Below, in pieces: positions 44,254 to 56,338 of a DNA stretch of 64,000 bases. Within the stretch, counting starts at the first letter, position 1, and the number at the start of each line of letters is the position of its first letter. The notes beneath the pieces were generated by a model that was not told the DNA's origin, did no database searches, and saw only the letters and a list, made by a program, of their open reading frames with translations. Both the position numbers and the translations under genes were made by a program. The stretch is from Pinus tabuliformis (taxonomy: Eukaryota; Streptophyta; Pinopsida; Pinales; Pinaceae): assembly GCA_031772625.1 (NCBI GenBank), contig CM062812.1, positions 736,223,714 through 736,287,713 of the forward strand, in the 5' to 3' direction.

Positions 44254-47200
44254 ATGGCTAACAGATATGCACCCTTGCAAATACCAGCTAATGCTGCAGC
44301 TCTACCCCAAGACTACCAAACCAAAATCTCATATTTTGACTCCACTGGCCCTTTGACAGCTGTTCAGCATGCCAAAAGGATGCAAGACCATTTTGAGACC
44401 TATGAAATAGATGATGATAGTGTGAGAATGAGGATGTTTGTTCAAAGCCTAACTGGGGATGTAAGGACTTGGTTTAGATCTCTGAATGCAAATTCCATCA
44501 CAACTCCTGATGAGCTTTATCAAGCCTTTACCAGCAGATGGGAGAAGAAGAAGGATCCTCTGCACATACTTGGTGAATATGACACTATCAAAAGAGGTCC
44601 CCAAGAGACTGTTTTGGAGTATTGTGCAAGATTCAACAATGTATATAATGCAATCCCACAAAATTTAAGACCCCCGCCTGATTTAGCTTTGTACAAATTC
44701 CCTGATGGTTTTGACCCTGACATGGCCTATCAGTTAAAGGAGAGAGACCCTCAAACCCTTGCAGAGGCTCAAAAGGTTGCCGTCACAGTGGAAGCTAACC
44801 TAATTGCCAAAAGAAACAGAGCAAGGTTGGAAAAGAGAACGGCCTTCAAAGAAGAACCCTCTGCTTTTGATCAAAAGCTGGATGCAATACTCAATGGAAT
44901 GAAAAGATTGGGTGATAGAGTGGAATCGGTTGAGAGAAAATCATCATGGGAAGCACCACAAAACAACCCTCCTAGGAATCCAAATTTTAGGAGAACTCAA
45001 AACCCAAACGTTGGCAAGACCAGTGCTGACCAAGACATAAGACCCCCTTTCCAAGAAAATTATGCAGAGACTTCCACATCAACTGAACCCAATGAAGATC
45101 CTCAGATTAATTTAATGGGTCTAGATGGTGAAAGTCAAGTTTTCTTAACACAAGAAGATCATGAGGATGATGAAATCAAACTGTTCCAAACTAAATCAGG
45201 TGAATCCTTTGACTTTAAACAAGGCTATGACACTGTTGTTTATGAAGTCCATAAACAATACAAGCTGAGGAGCAGAACTGTGAATGTAAATCAGCCTGAA
45301 AAGATAAAGGATAATCAGCAGCCTAAAGGAGCCATAGTCACAGAGCCTAATGACAAAACAAATTCACCTGCAGAAGAAGTAATTATTGAAGAGATCACTG
45401 AACCATTGTCCTTAAAACAGCAGCCTGTGGCTACTTCATCCTCCCACCTTAATTTAAATGTTACTCCTCAAGAGATGAGTAAAAAAGACAAGTCCCAAAA
45501 TCAAGATAAAAATCAAGAAGAAGATCTAGGGAACAAGGAAAGGACTGTTATCCATAACCCTAAGACCCAATCTGAAAAACCCTTTGACCTAGAAACTGAA
45601 ATTGGCAAACTAAAGATATCAATTCCTCTCTCAAAACTAGCCAAGCATGACATTTATAAGCAACAGATCAAGAAGTCCCTTCAACTCACTAGCAACAAAG
45701 ATGATGTTAATGTGCTGAATGATACCCCAGAATTACTGTTTGGCCCAGAAGTGGATGGAAAAACAGTAGTCACAGGGGTATTACCTTTTTATGTCAGCTT
45801 ACATATTCATGATAAAATATTACATAATGCAATGTTTGACTCAGGTGCCTCTCACAATCTCATGCCAAAAGCAGTCATGGAGAGATTGAATCTAGATATA
45901 ACAAGACCATACAAGGACCTATTTTCCTTTGACTCCAGCCAAGTCAAGTGTTTAGGTCTCATAAAATATTTATGTGTGTCTCTGGTTCAATACCCAAACA
46001 AAACGATTCTAATGGATGTTGTAGTTGTTGATATCCCACCTAAGTATGGGATGCTGTTATCAAGATCATGGGGAGCTAAACTCCAAGGTTCCCTACAATT
46101 AGACATGTCATATGCCACCATCTCTGTTTTTGGGCAACCAAAAAGACTATACAGAGAAACACTCATGAAATACATGGTCAGCAGTGAAGAAAAGCCTCAA
46201 AACTTTCCCATATATGCTGTCCATTCAGACATAGACTCATACATTCTCTTCAATGATAATACAACTCTTTCAGATAATGATGTTGAAACCGAGATACTCA
46301 TACAAGAGGAAGACACTAATGAAAGAACTACCACCAATGAAACAACAGTCAATCAATTGCTAGACACTGCTGCTGCTCTAGTTGTCAAGCATATTCAATC
46401 AAATGATGAGACTGTCTTAGAAGACAAGCCAGATGAAACACCAGAACTTCAACTTACATTGCCAGTCCATGAACAAATCATTAAATCTCCTTCACAACAA
46501 GATATTCTATGGTTCCTTGAATTTGATGGCTCAGTCAACAAATTAGGGGCAGGAGCTGGAGTTTGGGTACACAATAAAGAAAACAGTCATGCAGAAGGCA
46601 GAGCCTATAGATTAAACTTCAGATGTACTAATAACATGGCAGAATATGAAGCTCTTTTACTAGGCCTCAAGTTAGTAAAGTTCTTGCAAGCTGCCAGGGT
46701 TTCAATCATGGGTGATTCAGATTTAGTTATTCAACAAGTGAAGGGAAATTTTGTCACAAATGACAAAAGACTAAGGTCTTATAGGTCTGCTGTTGCTGAA
46801 GTACTAAACTTTTTCTCTGAATTCCAAATCACTAAAATTCCTAGAACCCACAATCTGCATGCTCACAGTTTGGCCACATTTGCTAGTACTTGCAAATTAC
46901 CATTGGAACCTAACAATTGTTTCACAGCTGAGATTAAACACAGACCCTCCATTCCAAACAATGTTAAAGATTGGCAAGTATTTGAGGATGATATGCAAAT
47001 AAACAATTTTTTAACGCTGCAACAAGAATTTGCAGGATTAAATATTGACACTGACAGAGCAAGTCAATCACAAATACTTGAAAGAGCAAGTCAATCACAA
47101 ATACAGTTTGAACAGACTGACCACACAATATCACCTAGAACAGCAAAACAAATGATAAATCCAACTATCTTCAACAAAGAAAACATTCAGCAAATTCAAC

Positions 47201-49119
47201 CAATCAGTTGTGAAGAAGCAGCCAATGCTGAAAATGAAATCATAGAGCTGAAAGACAATTTTCTACCAACAGGCCTAACTCCACTAGAGGACATCTTTGA
47301 TTCAAATGATATTCCTAGAAAACCAAAAATGCAGCCCTTAAATGCAGCCATTGAAGAATGCAACATTGGTACCATTGACAAGCCCAAAATAATAAAATTG
47401 TCTGCATCTTTACCTCCTGATCAAAGGCCTAAATACATTGACCTCTTTAAAGAGTTCCAGGATGTTTTTGCATGGAGTTATGAGGATCTAAAATCCTATG
47501 ATACCTCTGTTATCCAGCATACTATCCCTCTCAAGCCTGATCAAAAACCCTTTAAACAAAAATTGAGGAGAATCAATCCTATGCTCCTCCCAGCAATGGA
47601 ACAAGAGGTACAGAAAATGTTCAAGGCAGGCATCATAGCACCAATCAGATTCTCTGAGTGGATTTCAAACCTAGTCCCTACAAGAAAGAAAACTGGTGAA
47701 ATAAGGTTGTGTGTGGATCTAAGAAATCTGAACCAAGTATCCCTCAAAGACAACTATCCCTTACCCAAGATGGATCACATTCTCCAAAGAGTAGTAGGGG
47801 CCTCAAGGATCTCATTACTTGATGGATTCTCAGGGTTCAATCAAATCCTGGTGCACCCTGATGATCAAGACAAAACAGCATTTACAACCCCATGGGGAAC
47901 TTTCAAATATGTAAAAATGCCTTTTGGATTGAAAAATGCAGGGGAAACTTTTCAAAGAGCAATGGATATTGCTTTTGCAAAGGAGATTCATGACTTTTTA
48001 GTCATTTACTTAGATGACCTCACACCTTTTTCAAAATCTGACCAAGAACATTTAAAACACTTGAGGCAGATTTTCTTAACATGTAGGAAATATGGAATTT
48101 CCTTGAATCCCAAGAAGTCTCTATTTGGTTTGGAGGAAGGTAAGCTACTAGGACATATCATTTCAAAGGATGGCATAAGAATTGATCCAGACAGGATACA
48201 AGCTATCTTACAAATGCCCCACCCAAGAAATATCAAAGAATTGCAGGGATTTTTGGGAAAAATCAATTTCTTGAGAAGGTTTATCCCAAACTTAGCAGAA
48301 CTAATCAGATTACTAAATAACATGCTAAAGAAAGATTCAAAAGTAAAATGGACAGTTGAAGCAAATCAAGCCTTTGAAGGTATAAAGCTGGCCCTTACCC
48401 AAACCCCGGTCTTGACCAATCCTCAATTTGACAGAGAATTTATCATTTTCTCTTTTGCCTCCCAGCATACTATTGCTGCTGTTTTGTTACAGAAAGATGA
48501 CCAAGGAAATGAGAAGCCAATTGCTTTCTTTAGCAGAGCTCTTAGAGATGCACCTTTAAAATATCAAATCATGGAAAAGCAAGCTTATGCTTTGGTCAAA
48601 GCCATTAAAGACTTTAGGATTTACATCCTTTATTCTCATGTTGTAGCATATGTGCCAAGTCCTATTGTAAAAGACATACTCACTCAAGAAAACCTAGAGG
48701 GCAGAAGAGGAAAGTGGATTGCCAACATTTTGGAATTTGATATTGAGATAAAACCTACAAAACTAATAAAAGGGCAAGGTTTGGCCAAACTAATGACAGA
48801 AGCAAACTTACAAGCCTTAGACATAAACCAGCTGGACAGTGAACCGGAGCTGGCGACTCCAAAGATCAATGTAGCCTTTGAACAATCCCCTTGGTACTCT
48901 GACATATGTTATGTATTGCAAAACCTGTGTGCTCCCCCAGGATTGTCCAGAACTAAATGTAGGTCCTTGAAAATGAAAGCTTCTAAATTTTGTGTTATGG
49001 ATGGGAATTTATTTTGGAAAAACCATGAAGGAATATTGCTAAACTGCCTAATTGAGAATGAAACTGACAATATCATAAAAGAATTTCATGCAGGTGACTA
49101 TGGTGGACACTTATATTAG
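44254..49119 (+). CDS. Element A gag-protease-RNase H-RT-RNase H polyprotein, long open segment
   Basis: The first in-frame ATG is 44254 (MANRYAPLQIP). Domains: gag (about 44254-44830) with YFDSTGPLTAVQHAKRMQDHF and the capsid-type W.R block; a long charged linker; retropepsin (about 45760-46170) with FDSGASHNLM; an RNase H of the archaeal/plant type (46501-46905) with FDGS, NMAEYEALLLGL and GDSDLVIQQV; RT (about 47560-48180) with LCVDLRNLN and YLDDLTPFS (48007-48033); the Gypsy RNase H (about 48390-48790); and the start of integrase. The single long frame through gag and pol differs from pea Ogre, where an intron lies in this region. The second RNase H before RT is discussed as a finding. 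Confidence 0.93.
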   Translation: MANRYAPLQIPANAAALPQDYQTKISYFDSTGPLTAVQHAKRMQDHFETYEIDDDSVRMRMFVQSLTGDVRTWFRSLNANSITTPDELYQAFTSRWEKKKDPLHILGEYDTIKRGPQETVLEYCARFNNVYNAIPQNLRPPPDLALYKFPDGFDPDMAYQLKERDPQTLAEAQKVAVTVEANLIAKRNRARLEKRTAFKEEPSAFDQKLDAILNGMKRLGDRVESVERKSSWEAPQNNPPRNPNFRRTQNPNVGKTSADQDIRPPFQENYAETSTSTEPNEDPQINLMGLDGESQVFLTQEDHEDDEIKLFQTKSGESFDFKQGYDTVVYEVHKQYKLRSRTVNVNQPEKIKDNQQPKGAIVTEPNDKTNSPAEEVIIEEITEPLSLKQQPVATSSSHLNLNVTPQEMSKKDKSQNQDKNQEEDLGNKERTVIHNPKTQSEKPFDLETEIGKLKISIPLSKLAKHDIYKQQIKKSLQLTSNKDDVNVLNDTPELLFGPEVDGKTVVTGVLPFYVSLHIHDKILHNAMFDSGASHNLMPKAVMERLNLDITRPYKDLFSFDSSQVKCLGLIKYLCVSLVQYPNKTILMDVVVVDIPPKYGMLLSRSWGAKLQGSLQLDMSYATISVFGQPKRLYRETLMKYMVSSEEKPQNFPIYAVHSDIDSYILFNDNTTLSDNDVETEILIQEEDTNERTTTNETTVNQLLDTAAALVVKHIQSNDETVLEDKPDETPELQLTLPVHEQIIKSPSQQDILWFLEFDGSVNKLGAGAGVWVHNKENSHAEGRAYRLNFRCTNNMAEYEALLLGLKLVKFLQAARVSIMGDSDLVIQQVKGNFVTNDKRLRSYRSAVAEVLNFFSEFQITKIPRTHNLHAHSLATFASTCKLPLEPNNCFTAEIKHRPSIPNNVKDWQVFEDDMQINNFLTLQQEFAGLNIDTDRASQSQILERASQSQIQFEQTDHTISPRTAKQMINPTIFNKENIQQIQPISCEEAANAENEIIELKDNFLPTGLTPLEDIFDSNDIPRKPKMQPLNAAIEECNIGTIDKPKIIKLSASLPPDQRPKYIDLFKEFQDVFAWSYEDLKSYDTSVIQHTIPLKPDQKPFKQKLRRINPMLLPAMEQEVQKMFKAGIIAPIRFSEWISNLVPTRKKTGEIRLCVDLRNLNQVSLKDNYPLPKMDHILQRVVGASRISLLDGFSGFNQILVHPDDQDKTAFTTPWGTFKYVKMPFGLKNAGETFQRAMDIAFAKEIHDFLVIYLDDLTPFSKSDQEHLKHLRQIFLTCRKYGISLNPKKSLFGLEEGKLLGHIISKDGIRIDPDRIQAILQMPHPRNIKELQGFLGKINFLRRFIPNLAELIRLLNNMLKKDSKVKWTVEANQAFEGIKLALTQTPVLTNPQFDREFIIFSFASQHTIAAVLLQKDDQGNEKPIAFFSRALRDAPLKYQIMEKQAYALVKAIKDFRIYILYSHVVAYVPSPIVKDILTQENLEGRRGKWIANILEFDIEIKPTKLIKGQGLAKLMTEANLQALDINQLDSEPELATPKINVAFEQSPWYSDICYVLQNLCAPPGLSRTKCRSLKMKASKFCVMDGNLFWKNHEGILLNCLIENETDNIIKEFHAGDYGGHLY

Positions 49120-50154
49120 AAGTCCACTGTGGATAAAATACTAAGAGCTGGTTACTACTGGCCCACCATGTTCTCTGATGTCAAGAAATTCACCACCTCA
49201 TGTCATAAATGTCAAGTGTTTGAGGGAAAGAGACAGTTGTTGCCACTTCCCTTGAGGCCTATTGCAACAGAGAGACCTTTTCAACAATGGGGCTTGGATT
49301 TCATTGGGGAAATTCATCCCTCATCTTCAGGCCAACATAGATGGATCTTAACAGCCACAGACTACTTCACTATGTGGATTGAAGCTGCTCCATGAAGACA
49401 AGCAAATGATTCAACAATCATTCAGTTTTTGGAGAATAACATATTGGCTAGATTTGGTTGTCCTGACAAAATAATAACAAACAATGCTGCTGCTTTCAGA
49501 TCCAAGAAGATGCTGAATTTCTGCCATAAATTTCACATTACCTTGGGCCATTCTACTGCATACTATCCCCAAGGAAATGGCCTTGCTGAGTCATCAAATA
49601 AAAGCCTGGTAAACATTATAAAGAAAGTGCTAGAAGAGAACAAAAAGAATTGGCATAAGAAGCTTGTGAATGCTCTATGGGCAGATAGACTAACAACCAA
49701 GAGATCAATTGGGACCAGCCCATATGAGTTGGTTTATGGATTAGAAGCCAAATTCCCTTCATCACTAGCGGTGCCTGTTATGAAACTTCTTCAAGAAAGC
49801 CAAGCTGAACCAAATAATATGCAAAGAAGGATCAATCAAATAATATGTTTACAGCAAACTAGAGACCAAGTTTTCAGCAGAGTTCAAGTTCTACAAGAAA
49901 AATTAAAGAAGGCCTTTGACAGAAGGACTAAGGCAGAAGATTTCAACATTGGTGACAAAGTCCTCAAGTGGGACTCAAGAAGAGAGGATAAGGGAAAACA
50001 TGGAAAATTTGATTCCCTTTGGAGAGGACCTTTTGCTGTCCAAGCAGTACAAGGAAACAACACTTATTTCCTTAAAAGTCTTAATGAAACTGATTTGGAT
50101 GAAGGTCCTGTGAATGGCAGGATGCTGAAGCACTATTTTGACTGCTACCCATAA
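49050..50154 (+). pseudogene. Element A integrase region
   Basis: The region encodes an HHCC zinc-finger part (H.GDYGGHL...CHKCQ), the catalytic core (WGLDFIGEI, TATDYFTMWIEA, YYPQGNGLAESSNKSL) and the C-terminal DNA-binding part (FNIGDKVLKWD, GKFDSLWRGPFAV), ending HYFDCYP. No chromodomain follows, in agreement with the Tat branch. It follows directly on the long gag-pol frame and the whole coding region of the interior has about two breaks. Fossil. Confidence 0.9.
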
Positions 50155-50409
50155 GTGCAGCCTGAGTTTCCCTTGTACATATCCAGATGTATATATTATT
50201 TTCTGTTAAGATGTAAAAATGCAGTTTCTCAAGTTTTATTAACTATCAGCAAAAGGTAAATAGGTTCAGAGATCTACCAAGAAAGAAGAGCACAATTTGG
50301 CATTTCAAAGCAGCATACTTCAAGTTTGGTAAAAGCAGTCAAGGGCCAAGGCATTCTGACCTGCTGTTCTTGGTCTTTCAAATGAAAAACCATCCCCATG
50401 TGGAGCCAC
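50155..50409 (+). other. Element A 3' leader between integrase and 3' LTR
   Basis: A 255-bp non-coding spacer ending CATGTGGAGCCAC before the 3' LTR. There is no long clean purine tract at the edge, so the plus-strand primer site is not obvious by eye. Confidence 0.6.
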
Positions 50410-51842
50410 TGTTAGCTACCTATACCAATAGGTTTCATATTTCATGATTGACAATGAAAAAGTCCCAAATATGCTCTGCTTTGATCATGCAAAGATCACA
50501 TATTTCCAAGAGAAAACAATCTGTGTATATAGCTTGATGTTGTCTAAATTTTGATCGATGGTCCAACAGCCTAATCTAGATCATGCCATGTTTTAAATTT
50601 TCAGTTGTAGAATAGAGAAAGAAGTTCGTCCAAACTGTTTAATCTTGGCAGACAAGTAGCTTAGGTAGAGAAGTAAGGTTCCCAACTGCTTAATCTGGGA
50701 CCTTGGAAGCAATAAGTGTAGCAGTAGATAGAAAATCAAAAGGAAAAAGCCAAAGAAAAGAAAAGGCAAATAAGGGTCTGCAAGTCCAAGTGCACCCACC
50801 AAGAAGAAACAAAAAAATGCTAGGCAAGTAGATGGGTAGGCAGTTGGGGTTGCAGAAATATTATTCCTTACAAATAATGTGTGCTGAAATGTCCACAAAG
50901 GAAAATCAATGGTTGAGAAGCTCCCCTTCTCCATCAGGTTGCAGCAAAGCAAGGAAGCATGTCTAACTTCCCAAATTTCCCCTTTCACTCTTATTACTAA
51001 CATCCCTTCATCTATGGAGATTGATGAAAAGATCTGAGGTTTCATGGTGGTTCTTATTCATCTAAAAAGCCACATTTCTTGTCTAAAAATCTTTTCATTT
51101 TGATCTACTCCCTAAACTAAGTGACTTTCAAATACACTTGATGAAATCACTCCTCATTCACTTTCCTCATTCACATTAACCCCTAACTTCTATTATCTAA
51201 ATCCCCCAATCTGCCCTTTTCCCTACTAGTATAACACCATGGTGTATAAACCCCAAACATAGTATAAATATCCCCGCCCCCTTGGCACTATAGCCAAATA
51301 AGTTGTTTAAGGAGGCTTCAGTCCACCAGGGGGTGTGGTCAACCCTGTCTTGGGGCTGCTCTAACCTCTGGTTATGAGCAACAACCTTTCCCCTAAGCCC
51401 TCACCTTCCCTCTGCTCAAAAAAAACACAGAAAACCCCTTTCCCCCTGCTAAACCCACTCCTAAAACCTCTTTTCCCTTTAAAAAAAAAAAAAAACCTTG
51501 AAAAACCCAAAAATCCCAAAAACGCATGCAAAAACCCTTAACCCTAAGGTTCTCCGCCCGAAAATATTTAATTGAATATTTTAATCGGCCAGCGGGACCC
51601 CCCAACCTGCACGATCCGACGGAGGACCCACCAGCCGTCCGATCTCCGCCGCCTAGATCTAACGGTGGGCGGTAATTTTCGCTCCCCGACTTGCCGACCT
51701 TTAGCGTCCGGGGAAAGTGGTTTTCCGCCCCGTACAAGGGATGCGTGGCAGGCAGTGGGGTTGTTCGGAGCCCCCCTCCCCGATACCGCCTTTGCCCAAA
51801 GGTGGTGCGAGGAACCCGCTTACCACCGTTCCTTTACCGCCT

Positions 51843-52016
51843 TCCCTTACGTCATCACTACGTCAGCATGACGTAGCGCCCTCCTCCGCCCCCGCGCCAT
51901 ATGATCCTCCACGTAGCCCTGCCACCTTATCCACCCGCCACCGTGTCCTGCCACCCTGGCCTACACCTCAGCAGCCACGTCATCCTCCGTACCCGGGCCC
52001 GCCATGACGTCATCGG
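51843..52016 (+). promoter_or_regulatory. ACGT-core (bZIP-type) cluster in the 3' LTR
   Basis: Counterpart of 38030-38215. It keeps TTACGTCATCACTACGTCAG, CCACGTAG and CCACGTCATCC, but has a single TGACGTCA where the 5' LTR has two copies 11 bp apart. Confidence 0.6.
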
Positions 52017-52669
52017 CGGAAAGGCGCCAATTACCCATATTTTCCGAATTTTGTCGTTAAAGTCATGTTTTGGGCAGTTTTTATGTCATTTTCGCGTAAA
52101 GGAAGAGATAGCCGTTGCAGCTGCCAAAGCACCTCCAGACCTCCAAATTCAAAATCCAACCGCTCAAATTCATCAATTCAACCTCCAGAGTTCGGCCTGC
52201 AGGCTTTTCAAGCGTTTCATCCAGGTATTCACCGTAATTCCTCTGTTTGGCCCATGCATACCATCTTTCTGTAAATTGCCATTAAAACACCTGTTGAATT
52301 CCATATAAACTCTACACCTACTACCTAAAGTGAGCCAAGTCAACCTGCTTACCCTCAGAACCAGAAATTCAGCACTCAAACAGGCAATTCGCGGGCCAAA
52401 ACTGTGAAATTATCTTCAAGGTGCCCGACATTGTTCCCTTTTGCCGGGTGTGGACCAACAACATTTTTTCACCAAAGTAAATCTCACTCACCCTCTGCAG
52501 TTCACCCCTAGCAATTCACAATCTCTGTGAACCTACCAAGACTGCAGAAGCAAGCCTGTGTTTTCACTATAAAAAGCATTTCAGACTTAGTCCACAGTTG
52601 GCCTATCACCTAAGCTCTTAACAGCTTTGCAAACCAGTGCACCCATATCACTCAAAGTCAAACCATACA

Positions 52670-55600
52670 ATGGCTGCCCCTGTACCCACAGCTCTCAGTG
52701 TTGCTCCATTGAATCCACCCAATAAAGACCTACAGTCTTTATCTCTTGCTGACCAGGACTACCTTATTGAAGACTATGTGGGAGACAGAGATTTTTTGCA
52801 AACCTTCAGACAGCTGAGAGAGGACTATCTGATGGGTCATGACACATATGGCATCTGGGAATCAATCCTGCCATACTATTGTCTCCCCTCTGTAAATGTG
52901 TTTCCTGAAATCATTCGCCTATGTGCTGAGAATTATGATGTGCACCACAGGGCCATCAGCACCCCATTTGGGAGGGTCCTTTTCTACATTAACCCTGAGA
53001 CCATCAACAAAATGCTGCATTTTGACCAGACATAGCTGTTGTTCCCATTCTCTATGAACTATCTGCTGGACACTGGTACCAAAATGACCAGTGAGGAGAT
53101 TCAAAGGGTCACCAGGACATTCATGAGACCTGAGTGCCAGCCTACAGGGCCACCTCCTTATTTAAGTATCCACTTCACTAAAGTAGGCAGATTACTCCTG
53201 GACATGATTGCTTATGTGCTGGGGTATAGCACCAGTGAGCATGTGGATCAAACCATGCTAGTATTGCTGGCTGTTTACAGCCCAGGCCAACCCCCTGCCC
53301 GCAAATACAACTTTGAAAAGTTCATTTCCAATAAGATTCATGATCAGCTGAGCAAAGTGGATAGGCAGGGTGTCTTCAAGTACTTAGCCTATATTTATCA
53401 TCTCTTCATGTATTATCAATCTGAGGCTTTTCCATGCCATATCAGAAAGCTGGATTATAGAGGGGAAAGAAGATCTGTCATCTTCTGGACCTCTGTCTAT
53501 CACAATGTCACAAACTCGCCCTATTCCTATTGTGAGTTTGTTGACCAATTTGTGTATCCGGTCTCTTGCTTATTAATGAGGTCCCCTCCTCCCAGAATGT
53601 CAACAGAGATACAAAAGGCCCTGCAGCTCTCTAAAAAATGTAAAATAGGTGATTGGTACCTATATGAGGAGCACACAGTCATCAGGGTCTATGGCTGTGA
53701 GCTCTGTCCTTTTAAACTCCCAAAGTATGGGCCCATGAGGATATTTGCCTTGGAATATTATAGGCAATTGATTCAGTCTGACCTCACCCATTTCCACAGC
53801 TCCAGGAAGAAGGCTCACCTCAAGTTCAAACACCAGTTGGGCCCATTCATTATGAATAAAAAGGAAGGATGGGAAGATGCTGACCTCATCCTCAAGGACA
53901 AATATAAACTGTCATACAGTTTCCGGTGGGTCCCTTATGACCCTGAGGGTGTCATCTCTGCAAGAAGAACCAAATACAGACTTCTAGGTTATAGGCATTG
54001 TCAATACCCACATATTGAGAAATATGCCAACCAGCAAGAATGGCTACAGGGTACTTTAGTTGAAAAGCTAACTGAAGAAGAAATAATGCTTAAGAATATG
54101 ATGGAGCTTGAAAAGACCTTTGACCTAGACTCTGTGCAGCAGGTACCCCTCAAACGGCCTCACTCAGCAGGAGAAGGGACCTCGGCCACAAGGACTGCAC
54201 CACAGGCACCCTCTACATCAGCACCGGTGACAGACAAAGGCAAAGGCATAATGGGTGCAGAGGAGGAAACAGTGAAAGAAAAGCCTGCCCCTGAAACAGA
54301 GCAGCAAACAGAGCAGCAACCAGAACAGCAACAAGGGCAAACTGTCCTGCCACAAACTGGGCTGCCAGCAGCTCCAATAATGCAAACACCACCACCTCAA
54401 ACTGAGCAATTGACTGCCCCAATTTTGCAGACCCCAGCACATGGGGAAAGGGGTACAAAAAGAGATAGAGAAGATTCCACTCCTCTTAGTGGATCCTCCC
54501 AGAAAACAGAAGCCAAAAGGCAAAGGCTAGACTCCCCAGAGGTGGAAGACATCACTGAAGAATTCCTTGACAGCTCAAGGAAAAACAATGAGGACAGCCA
54601 GCGCACAGGAACAAGCTCCTTTCAGCAGGAGCAAGGATTGCAGCTGGTTTTAGAGGTGTCATCATCTTCCCAGCAGAGCAAGAAGCCCAAGATCACTAAG
54701 GCTTCTTTCAAACAAATAAAAGCTCAGAATGAGCTGCTAAGGGCTGAGGTCTACAAGCAATTCATAGATGCAACACCAGCCCAGCAAGAAAGGCTAATGT
54801 CGGTATATGACATTCAGGAGGAAAAATTGCTCCTCAGCCACTTTAAGCCCAAAGGGCCACAGCCTAAGTCAGCTGCAGATTTTGTGAAGACAAGGGTGGA
54901 GGTCCTAGCCAGAGATATACATCCCATGGACCAGATTGAACTCCATAAGCAAGCTGGGGAGATGGTCTATGCAACCTTGGTGGAGAAGGCCACCATGGCA
55001 CATGAGCTGAAAGAGTCCCTGAAAAACACCAATACACAGTTGGACTTTGAGAGAATGTCCTCTCTAGCCAAAGACAATAGAATAAAGTCTCTGGAGGAGA
55101 TCATCATTGATCTAGGACACGATCCTAGTGATCCAAAGGGTGTGAAGGCCCTTATGAAGAAGAAAGATGATGACCTCAATGCATTGAAGAAAAGATTGAA
55201 GCTGCAGCCCACAGAGCACTCTCAAACAGCAGAACTTCAAAAGCAAAAATAGGCTGAGGACCAACTAGACCTCCTAATGCAGCAAGACCAGAGGATCAGG
55301 GAATTGGAGAAAGAGCTGGAAGGAGCACTACAAGATAAACAGGGAGAATCCACTTCCCAAGCTCCTCCAACTACTTCTACAACAGTAGCAACTTCAGGGG
55401 CAGTAGTGGCCCCCACAACAGAAGCAGCAGGAACAACAAGAGCTCCAGAAGCCAGCAAAAGTGTAGAGGAATTGACCAGGGCCATCAAAGAAATGGAGCT
55501 CCAGGCCAATGAAATAAATAAGGCCAAGGAAAAATTGGCAGAACTGGATGCCAAGTATGACAAGTCGAAGGTTACTGTGGCTGAACAGGGCAGAGAGATA

Positions 55601-56338
55601 AAGGCCCTCAAGGACAAGATAAAGGCCTTAGAAAAAGAGCTGAATCTAGAAACAGCCATGGCAGACATAAAAAGGATCCGATGGGCCAAAATAGGCCAAT
55701 CCATCACTCAACAATGGAGATCAATAAAAACAATGCATGAACAAATGGACTTGTTTGGCCAAGCACAAATAGAAATTAATAAGGCCAAAACACTGCTGCA
55801 AAACAGACCAGAGCAGGCCAACAGAATGATAGACTTCCTGAACAGGCAGGAAAAGGAGGAACTGGCAGCCATAGGCATTCCCAACAGAACAGAGGCTGTC
55901 CTCACTGCCAAGAAAGTGCTAACTCTCAGGAGCTATGTGCAAACTGTGGAGAGGAAGTGCTATGAGATCACAGCAGATGTGGAGGAATTCAAAGTTAAGT
56001 TGGCAGTGCTGCAAGCAAAAGGCCTGCCCAGCCTCCTAACTGGTGTAGGAAAACTAGTCTCCCGAGATCAATTTGCCAACAGAATGGTAACATACATTGA
56101 GAATCAGATTACTGCATCTGGCAGTACATCTGAACAAACAGGATCTCCCTCAGGTCAGAGCTTGTATGACAAATTGGAAGTCCTGTTCTTTATTGAGAAT
56201 GAAGTGAATCATCTTTTTGAGACTCCTCCTAATTTCTACAGATATACAGAGGCCGATGAGACCTTGATAAAGATTAGGAGGCATCAAATGCCCAAAGAGG
56301 ATTGGTGGCAAGCAATGCTTCAAATTCTGCCACGGTAG
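52670..56338 (+). pseudogene. LTR-borne accessory coding region, 3' LTR copy
   Basis: Same gene as 38867-42535: ATG at 52670, mobile-domain-like N-terminal half, Gln/Pro/Glu-rich linker (about 54130-54540) and coiled-coil C-terminal half. Longer stretches are open here, in particular 53039-55252 (737 codons) and 55277-56338, whose last part continues past the point where the other copy's open stretch ends. It has about two breaks, only partly shared with the 5' copy. Since only the 3' LTR copy has downstream host sequence, either copy could in principle be transcribed from its own TATA box. Confidence 0.8.
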
